A stretch of 64,000 nucleotides of DNA from Paractinoplanes atraurantiacus (GTDB taxonomy: Bacteria; Actinomycetota; Actinomycetes; Mycobacteriales; Micromonosporaceae): the NCBI RefSeq assembly GCF_900215205.1, contig NZ_OBDY01000008.1, positions 248,001-312,000 of the forward strand. Reading direction: 5' to 3'. Both the position numbers and the translations under genes were made by a program. Below the pieces are notes generated by a model. The model was given only the letters and a program-made list of their open reading frames with translations, searched no databases and was not told the DNA's origin. Positions 42,444 to 51,297 of this stretch are shown here, one piece after another; positions within the stretch are counted from its first letter, which is position 1; each line of letters starts with the position of its first letter.

Positions 42444-42621
42444 CGTTCCCCCCAGATGATCATCAGGCATGACTTCCCCCGGGCCGATCCTTTCTAACCT
42501 GCCGCGATACAAGTGCAGTGACCATCACACCTGGGCTTCATCGATATGCGGTTGAGACATCCACCTGCCCTGATCCGCTGCCCCGAGGCCGGGGAAGCCT
42601 CGTGAGGGAGCACTGTCCGAC

Positions 42622-43284
42622 GTGACATACGAGGACATTTGTTTCGAGCGGTGCTCTTTCGACGGGGCCGATCTGTCGCGCACCGTCGTCCTCGGTGGGG
42701 CGGTCACCGACTCGACCATGGTGCGCACGGTCCTGCGTGACGTCCTGGTCGCCGGGGCCCGCTGGGAGCGGGTCGACCTGACCGGGGCCAAGCTGCCGCA
42801 TTTCGCGGCCGAGCGGACGCTGTTCCGGGACGTGACTTTTCCCGCGCTGAGCCGGGTCGAGTTCACCGGGTGCACGTTCGAGGGGTGCCGGTTCACGGGA
42901 CGGCTGCGCGATGTGCGCTTCCTGGGTCGCGTCCATCCCTCCGTACTACGAAATGTGACGTTTTTGTCCGATGACTTCAAATACGCGGAATTTGACGGTA
43001 CGGAGTTCGACGGCGTCCGCTTTCCCGAGGGTGACGCGCTGATCGTGGTGCCGCGGGCGTTCCGGGCCGTGGCCGAGCTGGCCGGAAGGCTGTCGACGGA
43101 GCGGCGGGACGAGGTGGGCCGGGCGTTGCGCCGCTTCCTGTCGGAGCAGTCGCTGCGGCCCGGGCTCAGCGACACCGCCGGGTGGGTGGCCGGCCGCCGC
43201 GACTTCGAGAGCGAGGAGCTGGCCGGCTTCGCGGCGCGGATGATCGGTGCGGCGTGGGAGCAGGTCAGCAGCTCATCGCTATGA
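42622..43284 (+). CDS. Pentapeptide-repeat protein
   Basis: A 220-residue protein. Residues about 5-115 show the five-residue A(D/N)LxX periodicity (CFERCSFDGADLSRTVVLGG, VDLTGAKL, VEFTGCTFEGCRFTGRLRDVRFLG, FKYAEFDGTEFDGVRFPEG) that folds as a right-handed beta-helix. A helical C-terminal domain (GRLSTERRDEVGRALRRFL) follows. GTG 42622 is the start. Some pentapeptide proteins bind DNA gyrase, but nothing here shows that. The 3' end overlaps the next gene on the other strand by 20 bp. Confidence 0.75.
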   Translation: MTYEDICFERCSFDGADLSRTVVLGGAVTDSTMVRTVLRDVLVAGARWERVDLTGAKLPHFAAERTLFRDVTFPALSRVEFTGCTFEGCRFTGRLRDVRFLGRVHPSVLRNVTFLSDDFKYAEFDGTEFDGVRFPEGDALIVVPRAFRAVAELAGRLSTERRDEVGRALRRFLSEQSLRPGLSDTAGWVAGRRDFESEELAGFAARMIGAAWEQVSSSSL

Positions 43285-43612
43285 CGTCGACGGCCTGGGT
43301 GTTGGCGATCGGGACCCAGAGGCTGTCCTGGCCCAGGCGGTCGTAGCGGAACGGGCCCCTCGTGATCGGGCCGATCCAGGTGACGGCCGTGGTCACGCAG
43401 TTGGCCGGGGCCTCGAAGGCGTCGGTGTCGCGGAAGGGCGGGAACTGGGCCGAGAGCTCGTACGGGCGCAGCCACGTCTCGGCCGGGAAGTGGGAGATCC
43501 GGACGTACCAGGGGGAGTGGTTGGCCACCTCGCCGCCGCCGAACGGATCGTGGACGGGGGCGGCGGGCACCAGGAAGACCAGTGCCACGACAGCGACGGC
43601 TCGCCTGCCCAT
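43265..43612 (-). CDS. Small secreted protein of unknown function
   Basis: A 115-residue protein with a short signal peptide (MGRRAVAVVALVFLVPAAPV) and a mature region of about 95 residues with a single cysteine near the middle and one at the C-terminus (VDVIAMSC), which could form a disulfide. No family is recognised. It diverges from the double-psi-barrel-like gene across a 108-bp gap containing a direct repeat. Confidence 0.55.
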   Translation of the reverse strand: MGRRAVAVVALVFLVPAAPVHDPFGGGEVANHSPWYVRISHFPAETWLRPYELSAQFPPFRDTDAFEAPANCVTTAVTWIGPITRGPFRYDRLGQDSLWVPIANTQAVDVIAMSC

Positions 43613-43629
43613 GCATCGATGATGCGCCT

Positions 43630-43646
43630 TTTAAGGATGTTTAAGG
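43630..43646. promoter_or_regulatory. Heptamer direct repeat spaced one helical turn
   Basis: TTTAAGG occurs at 43630-43636 and 43640-43646, start to start 10 bp, in the most A/T-rich stretch of this region between two divergent genes for exported proteins. Such spacing is typical of OmpR/PhoB-type response-regulator sites or other tandem binders. Confidence 0.35.
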
Positions 43647-43720
43647 TTCGATTTTCATCCTGTGCAAACCCACGCCCGTAGTTGTTGATCGAGACGGTCG
43701 AACAACTGAGGAGCGAAGCG

Positions 43721-44335
43721 ATGTACCCGATCCGCCGGCGAAACAAGGTGTCCCGCAAGGTCGTGCTCGGAGCGTCGGCGGTGGTGCTCGCGGGCGGCGC
43801 GTTCGCCGTCGGCACCGGGCTGAGCAGCGCGGGGGAGAACTGCGTGGGTCTCGACCAGGCGCTGCGGCAGAACCTTCAGTTCATCGCCGGTCAGCGGGCC
43901 GCGCCCGACGCGCAGTCTTCAGCGCGGATCGCCAACCGCCAGGCCGTCGTCGACCTGATCAACCAGCGCCGCCAGGTCGCGGGCTGCGACGCCGACGTGG
44001 CCGCGGAGGTGCCCGTGGCCGCGCCGACCGTCGCCCCCACGACAAAGGCCCCGGCCAAGCCCGCGACCCCGCCGGCAGCTGGGGCCGGCGAGGTCGTCTG
44101 CAAGGGCTCGACCGTCACCCTGTCGGGCGAGGCCGGCGCGCCGTTCGCGTCGAGCGGCACCTTCCCGCTCGGCACGGTCCTCAAGGTGACGAACCTGGAC
44201 AACAACAAGAGCATCACCGTGAAGGTGGAGACCACCTCCGGCAGCTGCGTCCTGCTCAACAACGCCGCCTTCGAGCAGGTCCGCGAGCCCGGCAAGTTCC
44301 TGATCCGCCGCGCGGTGATCACGCGGGTCGGCTGA
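43721..44335 (+). CDS. Exported protein with RlpA/double-psi-barrel-like domain
   Basis: A 204-residue protein. It has an N-terminal basic stretch plus a hydrophobic segment (VVLGASAVVLAGGAFAVGTGL), a predicted helical region (LDQALRQNLQFIAG), a Pro/Thr/Ala linker, and a C-terminal about 75-residue domain with FPLGTVLKVTNLDNNKSITVKVE. The latter resembles the LPLGTxVxVTNL...VxV core of RlpA-type double-psi beta-barrels; the catalytic Asp of lytic RlpA is not evident. It is likely cell-wall-facing. CTGAGGAG lies before ATG 43721. It converges on the lipoprotein gene with one base between the stops. Confidence 0.55.
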   Translation: MYPIRRRNKVSRKVVLGASAVVLAGGAFAVGTGLSSAGENCVGLDQALRQNLQFIAGQRAAPDAQSSARIANRQAVVDLINQRRQVAGCDADVAAEVPVAAPTVAPTTKAPAKPATPPAAGAGEVVCKGSTVTLSGEAGAPFASSGTFPLGTVLKVTNLDNNKSITVKVETTSGSCVLLNNAAFEQVREPGKFLIRRAVITRVG

Positions 44336-44336
44336 G

Positions 44337-45083
44337 CTACTTGCCGAGGTTTTTCATGTCGAAGACGTCGGCGGCGACCGGGGCCTTGATGTCGGCGAAG
44401 GTCTCGCCGTACTCGGTGAAGGCCAGGCTGCCGTCGGCGGCGGTCGGGCCGTCCAGGCGCAGCGGGTAGGTCTCGCCCTCGGCGGCCACGTAGAGGACGC
44501 CGCCCTTGCCTTCCACGGTGTCGGTCAGCCCGAGGGCCTGCTTGCCGTCGATCTGCTTGGTGCCGGCCTTCTCGACAGTGCCCTCGGGCTCGAGGATCTC
44601 CTCCATGTTCGTGATGGCGAACATGGAGGCGGTGTCCGTGTCCTTCGCGTCGATCTTGACCCACCGCTTGCCGATGACCTGCGCGATGGTCTTGCCGTCG
44701 GCGCCCTGCGCGGTCCAGAACTCCGAGCTGGGCCGGAAGAAGCGCTGCGAACCGACGGAGAGCAGCTCGATCTTGCCCTCCTTGGTCTGGATGAAGCCGA
44801 TCACGTCGTTGCCGGCGATCTTGAGGTCGACGGTGGTCTTGTCGCCGTCCTCGGTCATGCTGCCGGCGACGTGGTAGGACTTCGCCGACTTGAGGGCGGT
44901 CTTGGCCTTGTCGAGGATCTGCTGGCCGGTGAGCGCGTCGAGCGCGCCGGCGGCCGGGGCGGACGAGGCCGGCGCCGCCGCCTTGGTGTCGCTCGCGGCG
45001 TCGTCGCTCTTGCTGCCGCACGCGGTCAGGGCCAGCGTCGACGCCAGGACGACCGAGACGCCAGTGATAAGTCGGATTTTCAT
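44337..45083 (-). CDS. LppX/LprAFG-like lipoprotein
   Basis: A 248-residue lipoprotein with lipobox LTAC (cysteine 22), a Ser/Ala-rich linker, then a single antiparallel-sheet domain with ILDKAKTALKSAKSYHVAGSM, a WVKID strand and a C-terminal FADIKAPVAADVFDMKNL. This matches the LppX_LprAFG superfamily of outer-leaflet lipid- or glycolipid-binding proteins common in actinobacteria. It probably sits on the outer face of the membrane. ATG 45083 is preceded by a short purine run. Ligand unknown. Confidence 0.75.
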   Translation of the reverse strand: MKIRLITGVSVVLASTLALTACGSKSDDAASDTKAAAPASSAPAAGALDALTGQQILDKAKTALKSAKSYHVAGSMTEDGDKTTVDLKIAGNDVIGFIQTKEGKIELLSVGSQRFFRPSSEFWTAQGADGKTIAQVIGKRWVKIDAKDTDTASMFAITNMEEILEPEGTVEKAGTKQIDGKQALGLTDTVEGKGGVLYVAAEGETYPLRLDGPTAADGSLAFTEYGETFADIKAPVAADVFDMKNLGK

Positions 45084-45198
45084 GCTCTATATCCCCGTTC
45101 TTGAATTCGCGGCGATCAACATAGCCGTGAGCCGATCGGCTACCGCACGCAGGCCGAACGGTCATGCGGCCCTGGCGCGGCCCGTCTAACCTCGGGGC

Positions 45199-45654
45199 AT
45201 GTTGACCGCCGAGAAGAAGAGCATGTGGCGCGGCCAGTACAGGATGGTCGCCGACGGCCGTGAGGTCGCCCAGTGGGACCCGTCGTGGTGGCGCTCCGGC
45301 GGCGATTTCGAGGTCGACGGCCATCGGTTCACCGTGCGGTCGAACGCCTGGGGCAGCCGGTTCACGATGCTAGACCAGGCCGGCAACCAGGTCGCCCACG
45401 TGCAACGGGCCGGCCGCAAGAACTGGTCGGTGCACGCCGGCGGCCTCGTCTACGAGTTCCGCCGCACCTCGGTGTGGGGCACCCAGCAGGATCTGCTCTC
45501 GGCCGGAGTGAAGGTGGGCTCGCTGCGCCGGACGAGCACCTGGTCCGGCAGCGTCGAGGCCGACCTGCCCGGCATGCCGTTGCCGATCCAGATCTTCGTG
45601 GTCGGCGTCCAGATCGCCATGTGGCAGGCCCAGGCCGCCGCGGCCAGCGCCTGA
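45199..45654 (+). CDS. LURP-one/scramblase-like beta-barrel protein
   Basis: A 151-residue protein made of repeated beta-hairpins with aromatic edges (GQYRMVADGREVAQWDPSWW, FTVRSNAWGSRFTMLDQAG, NWSVHAGGLVYEFRRTSVWG), followed by a hydrophobic C-terminal helix (PIQIFVVGVQIAMWQAQA). The arrangement resembles LURP-one-related/Tubby-like C-terminal folds whose central helix is buried in a barrel. Homology is weak. It overlaps the thioesterase gene start by one base (TGATG). Confidence 0.45.
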   Translation: MLTAEKKSMWRGQYRMVADGREVAQWDPSWWRSGGDFEVDGHRFTVRSNAWGSRFTMLDQAGNQVAHVQRAGRKNWSVHAGGLVYEFRRTSVWGTQQDLLSAGVKVGSLRRTSTWSGSVEADLPGMPLPIQIFVVGVQIAMWQAQAAAASA

Positions 45655-46088
45655 TGACCGACCTCGCCCGCCGGGGCGCGGAGGTCATGTTCGGCCAGGA
45701 CAGGGCCAGCAAGGCGCTGGGCATGGAGCTCGAGGAGGCCGGCCCCGGCCGCGCGGTCGTCGCCATGACGGTCCGCGACGACATGGTCAACGGCTACGAC
45801 CTGCTGCACGGCGGCCTGCTGGCCACCCTCTGCGACACCGCGTTCTCGGTCGCCTGCAACACGTACGGCGAGATCACGGTCGCCGCCGGCTTCGACATCA
45901 CCTTCCTCGAGGCGAGCCACGCCGGCGACCGCTTGCGCGCCCACGCCGTCGAGCGCGCCCGCCGGGGCCGCTCCGGCTTGTACGACGTGACAGTCACCCG
46001 CGCCGACGGCGTCGTCCTGGCCGAGTTCCGCGGCCGCAGCCGCTCCCTGGGGCGGCCGATAGACATGCCCGCGACGCCTGAGAGATAG
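45654..46088 (+). CDS. PaaI-type hotdog thioesterase
   Basis: A 144-residue hotdog-fold protein with the PaaI signature NGYDLLHGGLLATLCDTAFSVACN, including the GG-containing turn and the Asp/Thr active-site region. ITVAAGFDITFLEASHAGDRL precedes the dimer strand. Members hydrolyse (hydroxy)phenylacetyl-CoA and related thioesters. No phenylacetate genes are nearby, so the physiological substrate is open. ATG 45654 is set by the TGATG overlap with the upstream gene. Confidence 0.82.
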   Translation: MTDLARRGAEVMFGQDRASKALGMELEEAGPGRAVVAMTVRDDMVNGYDLLHGGLLATLCDTAFSVACNTYGEITVAAGFDITFLEASHAGDRLRAHAVERARRGRSGLYDVTVTRADGVVLAEFRGRSRSLGRPIDMPATPER

Positions 46089-46121
46089 AAAGGCGTCACT
46101 TGCGCCGCTTTGGATAACGGC

Positions 46122-46907
46122 ATGAAGCGTCGTGCTTTCCTCGCCACCGCCCTCGCCGTCACCGTCGCCGTGGGCGGCCTCACCACTCCCGCCCACGCCG
46201 ATGTCAGGCTCGCCTCGGCCGCGAATTTCCGCGACGTCGGCGGCTACACGACGGCGGACGGCCACACCGTTCGTACCGGCGTCGTCTTCCGCTCGAACAA
46301 GCTGAGCAATCTCACCGCGGCCGAGCAGCAGGTGATCACCGGGCTCGGCATCACCCTCGACATCGACCTGCGCAACATCTCGGAGCGCTCGCAGGAGCCG
46401 GACAAGGTGCCGGCCGGCGTCACCTATCAGGTCGCCGACGTCGTCTCGCTCGCGCACGGCCTGCGTTTCCACAAGGACGCGGCCGCCACGCTGGCCGCCG
46501 CGCTCGCCGCCGGGCTGTTCTCCGGCTCGTCGGATCTGGGCCAGTCGATCGGCTATCCGTTCATGGTGAACTTCGTCGGCGCCGACTACGCCTTCCACGA
46601 CGTGCTCTACGCCGTCGGGCACACGAACGGCGGCCTCGTCTTCCATTGCAGCGCCGGCAAGGACCGCACCGGCTGGGCCACGGCCGTGCTGCTCACCCTG
46701 CTCGGCGTCCCGCGGGCCACCGTGGAGCAGGACTTCCTGGCCAGCAACACCTATCTGGGCCGGAGTGACGCCGTCGAGGTGTCCTGGCTGCGGGCCGCGT
46801 TCGCCCAGGTGAACTACATCTATGGCAGCTTCGACAATTACCTGCGCCAGGGGCTGATGCTCACCGGCGCCGACCTCGCCGCGATCAAGTCGCGACTGCT
46901 GGTGTGA
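46122..46907 (+). CDS. Secreted tyrosine/phosphoinositide phosphatase
   Basis: A 261-residue exported phosphatase. An N-terminal signal MKRRAFLATALAVTVAVGGL...AHA has a twin arginine, so Tat export is possible. The catalytic domain starts NFRDVGGY and contains the P-loop HCSAGKDRTG, with Cys176 and Arg182 (CX5R). This is the Y_phosphatase3 (PtpB/LipA-like) family, which removes phosphate from Tyr, Ser/Thr or phosphoinositides. The lysine and aspartate in the loop are the PtpB-type triple-specificity features. The 3' end overlaps the convergent AraC gene by 23 bp. Confidence 0.87.
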   Translation: MKRRAFLATALAVTVAVGGLTTPAHADVRLASAANFRDVGGYTTADGHTVRTGVVFRSNKLSNLTAAEQQVITGLGITLDIDLRNISERSQEPDKVPAGVTYQVADVVSLAHGLRFHKDAAATLAAALAAGLFSGSSDLGQSIGYPFMVNFVGADYAFHDVLYAVGHTNGGLVFHCSAGKDRTGWATAVLLTLLGVPRATVEQDFLASNTYLGRSDAVEVSWLRAAFAQVNYIYGSFDNYLRQGLMLTGADLAAIKSRLLV

Positions 46908-47835
46908 CCTCGCGCCGCCGGTAATCCTGAGGGCTTGTCCGGTAGAAGCGTTTGAAGGCGTTGCTCAGCGAGAACGCGCTGCCGTAGCCGACCTGGCGGG
47001 CCACCGCCTCCAGGGTCGCGTCGCTCTGCCGCAGCAGGTCGGCCGCGACCGTGAGGCGCCAGCCCGCCAGGTAGGCCATCGGCGGCTCGCCGACGACCTC
47101 GGTGAAGCGTCGCGCGAACGCCGCGCGGGAGGCGCCGGCCTTCGAGGCCAGGGAGGAGACCGTCCAGCCGTACGCCGGGTCGTCGTGCATCAAGCGCAGG
47201 GCGGGACCCACCACCGGGTCGCCCTGCGCCCGCAGCCACCCCGGTTTTTCCTCGTTCGGCGAGGACAGCCAGGACCGCAGCACCGACACGAGCGTGAGGT
47301 CGAGCAGCCGGTCGAGCACGAGATCCTGGGCCGGCTCGGTGCCGTTCATCTCGCGTACGAGCAAATCGATCAAAGCCCGATCGCCCTGCCCGGCCGTCCG
47401 CACGAGCACCCCCGGCAGCGCTGCGAGCAGGCGCCGGCCGACCTCGCTGTGCATCTGGTAGGTTCCGCTGATCATGATGGTCGCGCCGTCGGGCGCCGCA
47501 CCCCAGGTTCGCACCCCTTGTCCGGTCATGCGCATTTCCGTGCCATCCGCTGCTTCGCAGCGTTGCCCCGGATGGATGATCACTTGCGCTGGGCGTCCGG
47601 GCCGGTCCCCCATGTCGTACGGCTGGATCCCGCTCACCACCGCGACATCACCGACCCCGATCCGCGCGTCGGGTTCGCCTTCCCGCCGGATCCAGGCCTC
47701 CCCGCGCACCAGGGTGATGAGCGACAATGGCGACCCGTCCTGGATCCGGAGACCCCACGGCGGATCGAGCACCGACCGCAACAGAAACGCCCCGCGGGCA
47801 CGCGCCCCGTCCAGCAGTCCCGTCAACACATCCAC
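46885..47835 (-). CDS. AraC-family regulator with cupin_6 ligand domain
   Basis: A 316-residue regulator. An N-terminal RmlC-like cupin (residues about 1-190, with ITLVRGEAWIRREGEP and VVSGIQPYDMGD) precedes the AraC domain (WTVSSLASKAGASRAAFARRFTEVVGEPPMAYLAGWRL; LEAVARQVGYGSAFSLSNAFKRFY). The GTG start at 47835 is chosen; no strong Shine-Dalgarno is seen. It is divergent from a large membrane-protein gene, with the palindrome CACATCGATGTG between them as a possible site. Confidence 0.85.
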   Translation of the reverse strand: MDVLTGLLDGARARGAFLLRSVLDPPWGLRIQDGSPLSLITLVRGEAWIRREGEPDARIGVGDVAVVSGIQPYDMGDRPGRPAQVIIHPGQRCEAADGTEMRMTGQGVRTWGAAPDGATIMISGTYQMHSEVGRRLLAALPGVLVRTAGQGDRALIDLLVREMNGTEPAQDLVLDRLLDLTLVSVLRSWLSSPNEEKPGWLRAQGDPVVGPALRLMHDDPAYGWTVSSLASKAGASRAAFARRFTEVVGEPPMAYLAGWRLTVAADLLRQSDATLEAVARQVGYGSAFSLSNAFKRFYRTSPQDYRRREVTPAVAT

Positions 47836-47848
47836 ACGTCAGTATTCC

Positions 47849-47860
47849 CACATCGATGTG
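47849..47860. promoter_or_regulatory. Perfect 12-bp palindrome in a divergent promoter
   Basis: CACATCGATGTG lies 13 bases upstream of the AraC-family start and 50 bases upstream of the GT-C-like gene. Its symmetry and position suggest a dimeric regulator site, although AraC proteins usually prefer direct repeats. Confidence 0.35.
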
Positions 47861-47910
47861 TGACAATGCTTTCGCTATCGGTAGTGTCCAGTGGAATTTC
47901 GGGGGCCCGG

Positions 47911-49710
47911 GTGAGTGAGACAGCCACCGCGGAGGTCGGCGGCGAGCAGGCCGACAGCGGCAACGCGGAGGAGCCCACGGCGGCGCCGGGCGTGCTGAGA
48001 CGGCTGTGGGCGCGTCGTGAGTGGATCCTGGTGATCCTCGGCGGGCTGGCGCTCGCCGTGGCGCTGACCTGGCCGACGATGCGCGACCCGCGGCACACCG
48101 TGCCCGGCGACATCGGCGACCCGGCCCTGTTCGCCTGGCAGATCGCCTGGGGCGGGCACGCGCTGCTGACCGATCCCTGGCATCTGTGGGACTCGAACAC
48201 GTTCTACCCGGACACGTACTCGCTGGCCTTCACCGACACCGTCCTCGGCTACATGCCGTTCGGCATGATCGGTTCGGGCATGGACGACGCCGTCCTGCGC
48301 TACAACATCCTGTACGTGCTGCTGCACGCGCTCGCCTTCATCGGCGCGTACGCCCTGACCCGCCAGCTCGGTGCGCATCCGCTCGGCGCGGCGGTGGCCG
48401 GCATCGCGTGGGCGTTCGCGCCGTGGCGGCTCGCCCACGCCGGGCACATGAACGTCATCTCGACCGGCGGCATCGCGCTGAGCCTCGCCATGATCGCTCG
48501 CGGGCACGGCTGGTCGCTGCGGAGAGGCCATCGCCCCGAGCGGCACAGCCCGTGGTGGGCGCTGGCCGGCTGGCTGGTGGCCGCCTGGCAGATCACCCTG
48601 GGGCTCGCGATCGGGCTGCCCTTCGCGTATGTGATGATCGGCCTCTGCCTGGTCGTGGCCGGGTTCTACGGCTGGGCCCGGTGGCGGCGCGGCCGTGCGC
48701 CCTTCGGGCGCCGGCTGCTGGTGGCCGATCTGGCCGGCGGGCTGGTCTTCGGGGCCGCCACCCTCTACATGGGTATCGCCTACTCCCGCATCGTCGAGCT
48801 CCACCCGCAGGCCGACCGCGGGCTGAACTGGACCGAGATGTACTCGCCGCCCTGGCGGGGCCTGTTCATCGCGCCCGAGTCGTCCTGGCTGTGGGGTGCC
48901 CGGCACGCCGGGGCCCGGGCCGACCTGATGTGGCCGCCGGAGATGGCGCTGCTGGCCGGCGTGACCCTGATCGCGCTGGCCACGGTCGGGTTGTTCGTCT
49001 CGGTCTTCCGGGTCCGGCACCGGGTGCTGCTGGCCCTCGGCGTCGTGGTGGCGGTGGTGCTGACGCTCGGCGCGACCCTGCCCGGAAACGGCGACCCGGG
49101 TTACCTGACGCTGTCCAAACATCTGCCGGGCTGGGCGGCCCTGCGCACACCCGGGCGGATGACCCTGTGGAGCTCGCTGCTGCTGGCCGTCCTGGCCGCC
49201 GGCGCGGTCAGCGCCTTCGTCGCCCAGGCGAAGTCGATCGCGCCCTGGCGGTCCGGGGTCCTGGCCCGCGGGAAGTTCGTCGTGCTGCGGCTCGCCCTGC
49301 TGATCCCGCTCGTGCTGGTCACCGTCGAGGGCGTCAACCGGACCGCGCACCCCGAGGTGCTGCGCTACCCGGCCGCGATGGCGGCCGCCCAGGAGCCGAT
49401 CCTGGTGCTGCCCAGCGGCGGCAGTCTCGAGATGTCCATCATGCTGTGGACCACGAACGGGTTCCCGCGCATTCCCAACGGCGTCGTCACCTTCGTTCCG
49501 GCCGCCCAGGAGCGGATCCGCTCGATCAGCCAGACCTTCCCGGACCGCACGAGCATCGACGTGCTGCGGGCGTACGGCATCAAATCGGTCGTCGTCCTGC
49601 CCGAATGGCTGGGCGGAACCCCGTGGGCGGGCGTGCCCGACCGCCCGGTCGACATGCTCGGCATCACCCGCGAGCAGATCGACGGCGCCATACTGTACCG
49701 ACTGGGGTGA
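47911..49710 (+). CDS. Large polytopic membrane protein, GT-C glycosyltransferase-like
   Basis: A 599-residue protein. It has a short acidic cytoplasmic N-terminus, about ten to twelve membrane helices, and a final soluble region of about 120 residues (ILVLPSGGSLEMSIMLWTT ... IDVLRAYGIKSVVVLPEWLGG). After helix 1 an acidic loop TVPGDIGDPALFAWQIAWGGHAL recalls the DxD-like first loop of GT-C polyprenyl-phosphate sugar transferases. GTG 47911 is the chosen start. gpsA follows 16 bp later. A cell-envelope sugar transfer role is inferred, not shown. Confidence 0.65.
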   Translation: MSETATAEVGGEQADSGNAEEPTAAPGVLRRLWARREWILVILGGLALAVALTWPTMRDPRHTVPGDIGDPALFAWQIAWGGHALLTDPWHLWDSNTFYPDTYSLAFTDTVLGYMPFGMIGSGMDDAVLRYNILYVLLHALAFIGAYALTRQLGAHPLGAAVAGIAWAFAPWRLAHAGHMNVISTGGIALSLAMIARGHGWSLRRGHRPERHSPWWALAGWLVAAWQITLGLAIGLPFAYVMIGLCLVVAGFYGWARWRRGRAPFGRRLLVADLAGGLVFGAATLYMGIAYSRIVELHPQADRGLNWTEMYSPPWRGLFIAPESSWLWGARHAGARADLMWPPEMALLAGVTLIALATVGLFVSVFRVRHRVLLALGVVVAVVLTLGATLPGNGDPGYLTLSKHLPGWAALRTPGRMTLWSSLLLAVLAAGAVSAFVAQAKSIAPWRSGVLARGKFVVLRLALLIPLVLVTVEGVNRTAHPEVLRYPAAMAAAQEPILVLPSGGSLEMSIMLWTTNGFPRIPNGVVTFVPAAQERIRSISQTFPDRTSIDVLRAYGIKSVVVLPEWLGGTPWAGVPDRPVDMLGITREQIDGAILYRLG

Positions 49711-49726
49711 CGGCGAAAGAGGAACT

Positions 49727-50728
49727 ATGCGGATCACCGTGCTGGGCGCGGGCTCTTGGGGCACCACGGTCGCGTCCGTGCTCACCCGCCGTGATCACGA
49801 GTCGCTGATCTGGGCGCGCAACCCGGCCGCGGCCGAGGAGATCAACGTCAAGCACACCAACGAGCGCTACCTCGAGGGCTTCCCGCTGCCGGGCCGGCTC
49901 CGCGCCACCGCCGACCTGGCCGAGGCGGCCGCCCACGCCGAGCTGCTCGTGGTGGGTGTGCCCACGGGAGCGTTCCGCGCCACGCTGGAACAGGTGAAGC
50001 CCGACCTGCACCCGTGGATCCCGGTGGTGAGCCTGAGCAAGGGCCTCGAACGCGACTCGCTGCGCCGGATGACCGAGGTCATCAAGGAGGTGCTGCCCGG
50101 CCATCCGGCCGCCGCGCTGACCGGCCCCAACCTGGCCAAAGAGATCATGGCCGGCATGGCGGCGGCCACCGTGATCGCCACGGAGGACCTGACGGTCGCC
50201 GCCGAGATCCAGCGGGTCTTCCGCCGCGGCCTGCTGCGCGTCTACACCAACCACGACGTGATCGGCTGCGAGGTGGGCGGCGCCCTGAAGAACGTCGTGG
50301 CGATCGCCACGGGCATCGCCCAGGGCCTGGGCGTCGGCGACAACACCCGGGCCGGCGTGATCTCCCGGGGCCTGGCCGAGCTGACCACACTGGCGGCGGC
50401 CCTGGGCGGCGAGCCGAGCACGCTGGCCGGCCTGGCCGGCATGGGCGACCTGGTGGCGACGTGCATCAGCCCGCACAGCCGCAACCGCTACGTGGGCGAG
50501 CAGCTGGGCCGCGGCCGCAGCCTGGACGAGATCCTGGCCGAGATGGGCCAGGTGGCCGAGGGCGTCAAAACCGTCCACGCGGCAGTCCAGCTGGCCGACC
50601 GCCACAACCTCCCCATGCCCATCACCCGCACGATCCACCAAGTGATCACCGGCGACATGACAGCCGAGCGAGCCTACGAGGGCCTCCTGCGCACCCACCC
50701 GGCCGGCCACGAGTCCGAGCCCGGCTGA
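49727..50728 (+). CDS. gpsA: Glycerol-3-phosphate dehydrogenase [NAD(P)+]
   Basis: A 333-residue GpsA. The dinucleotide motif GAGSWGT is at residues 7-13, then SLSKGLERDSL, the TGPNLAKEI segment and VGGALKNVVAIATGIAQGLG with the catalytic lysine, and NTRAGVISRGLAEL. It reduces dihydroxyacetone phosphate to sn-glycerol 3-phosphate for phospholipid synthesis. ATG 49727 has AGAGGA upstream. It follows the membrane glycosyltransferase-like gene closely and may be co-transcribed. This is a second-type or accessory copy only if the genome has another, which cannot be judged here. Confidence 0.92.
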   Translation: MRITVLGAGSWGTTVASVLTRRDHESLIWARNPAAAEEINVKHTNERYLEGFPLPGRLRATADLAEAAAHAELLVVGVPTGAFRATLEQVKPDLHPWIPVVSLSKGLERDSLRRMTEVIKEVLPGHPAAALTGPNLAKEIMAGMAAATVIATEDLTVAAEIQRVFRRGLLRVYTNHDVIGCEVGGALKNVVAIATGIAQGLGVGDNTRAGVISRGLAELTTLAAALGGEPSTLAGLAGMGDLVATCISPHSRNRYVGEQLGRGRSLDEILAEMGQVAEGVKTVHAAVQLADRHNLPMPITRTIHQVITGDMTAERAYEGLLRTHPAGHESEPG

Positions 50729-50869
50729 GCCGTTCTTCCTGGTAGTCCCACGCCTATAGTCATGGAGCATGGCGAATGCTTCCGTTGATGCGGCGAACGG
50801 TCGGTCACCGTCCCGTCATGCGTCATCCCCGACGGCACCTCGCCGCTGAACTTGCTGCTGGAGGCGCGA

Positions 50870-51170
50870 GCCGAGGACGAGTGGTTCCGGCGGGAATCGG
50901 CGGCTCGGTAGGCCACTGGTCGACCGGATCAAGGGCTCACCTCTGCACAACTTGAAGGAGCTTCGTCCGGGCTCGGCCGGGGCGACGGAGGTACGGATTC
51001 TGTTCATCTTCGATCGGGCTCGCAACGCGGTCCTATTGGTGGCCGGCGACAAGTCTGGGCAGTGGAACACCGTGAAGACTTCCTCGATGAGTTCTTTCCC
51101 GGCGCCGCTGACCGGGCGGAGGTTGAAGAGGGCGCCCGGGTGGCCCCGACGCCGGCGAAGTCGCTGAGTT
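50870..51170 (+). pseudogene. Decayed HigB/RelE-type toxin gene (phage Gp49-like)
   Basis: One frame reads GRPLVDRIKGSPLHNLKELRPGS followed by EVRILFIFDRARNAVLLVAGDKSGQWN, a close match to the core of Gp49-like HigB toxins. The N-terminal part is in another frame and ends in a stop at about 50908-50910. After GQWN the expected WY..IP.A segment is missing and the tail (REDFLDEFF) continues in a different frame. No HTH antitoxin gene follows. The gap from 50729 to 51351 holds only this remnant and the subtilase promoter region. Confidence 0.6.
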
Positions 51171-51270
51171 TGGGCTGGCCAGTTAGCGCCGTCTCCGTCG
51201 GCGAGTCTGAAAGCGCGCGGCGCGTTTGTTTCTTCAGGCTACGCATTTGGTTTCGAGGTTGTTAACAGGG

Positions 51271-51297
51271 TTGATCGACGAACTCGATATCGATCAA
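51271..51297. promoter_or_regulatory. Inverted repeat upstream of the subtilase gene
   Basis: TTGATCG (51271-51277) and CGATCAA (51291-51297) form an inverted repeat. The right half also contains the 10-base palindrome TCGATATCGA. It lies about 55 bp before the TTG start in a comparatively A/T-rich stretch. Confidence 0.3.
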
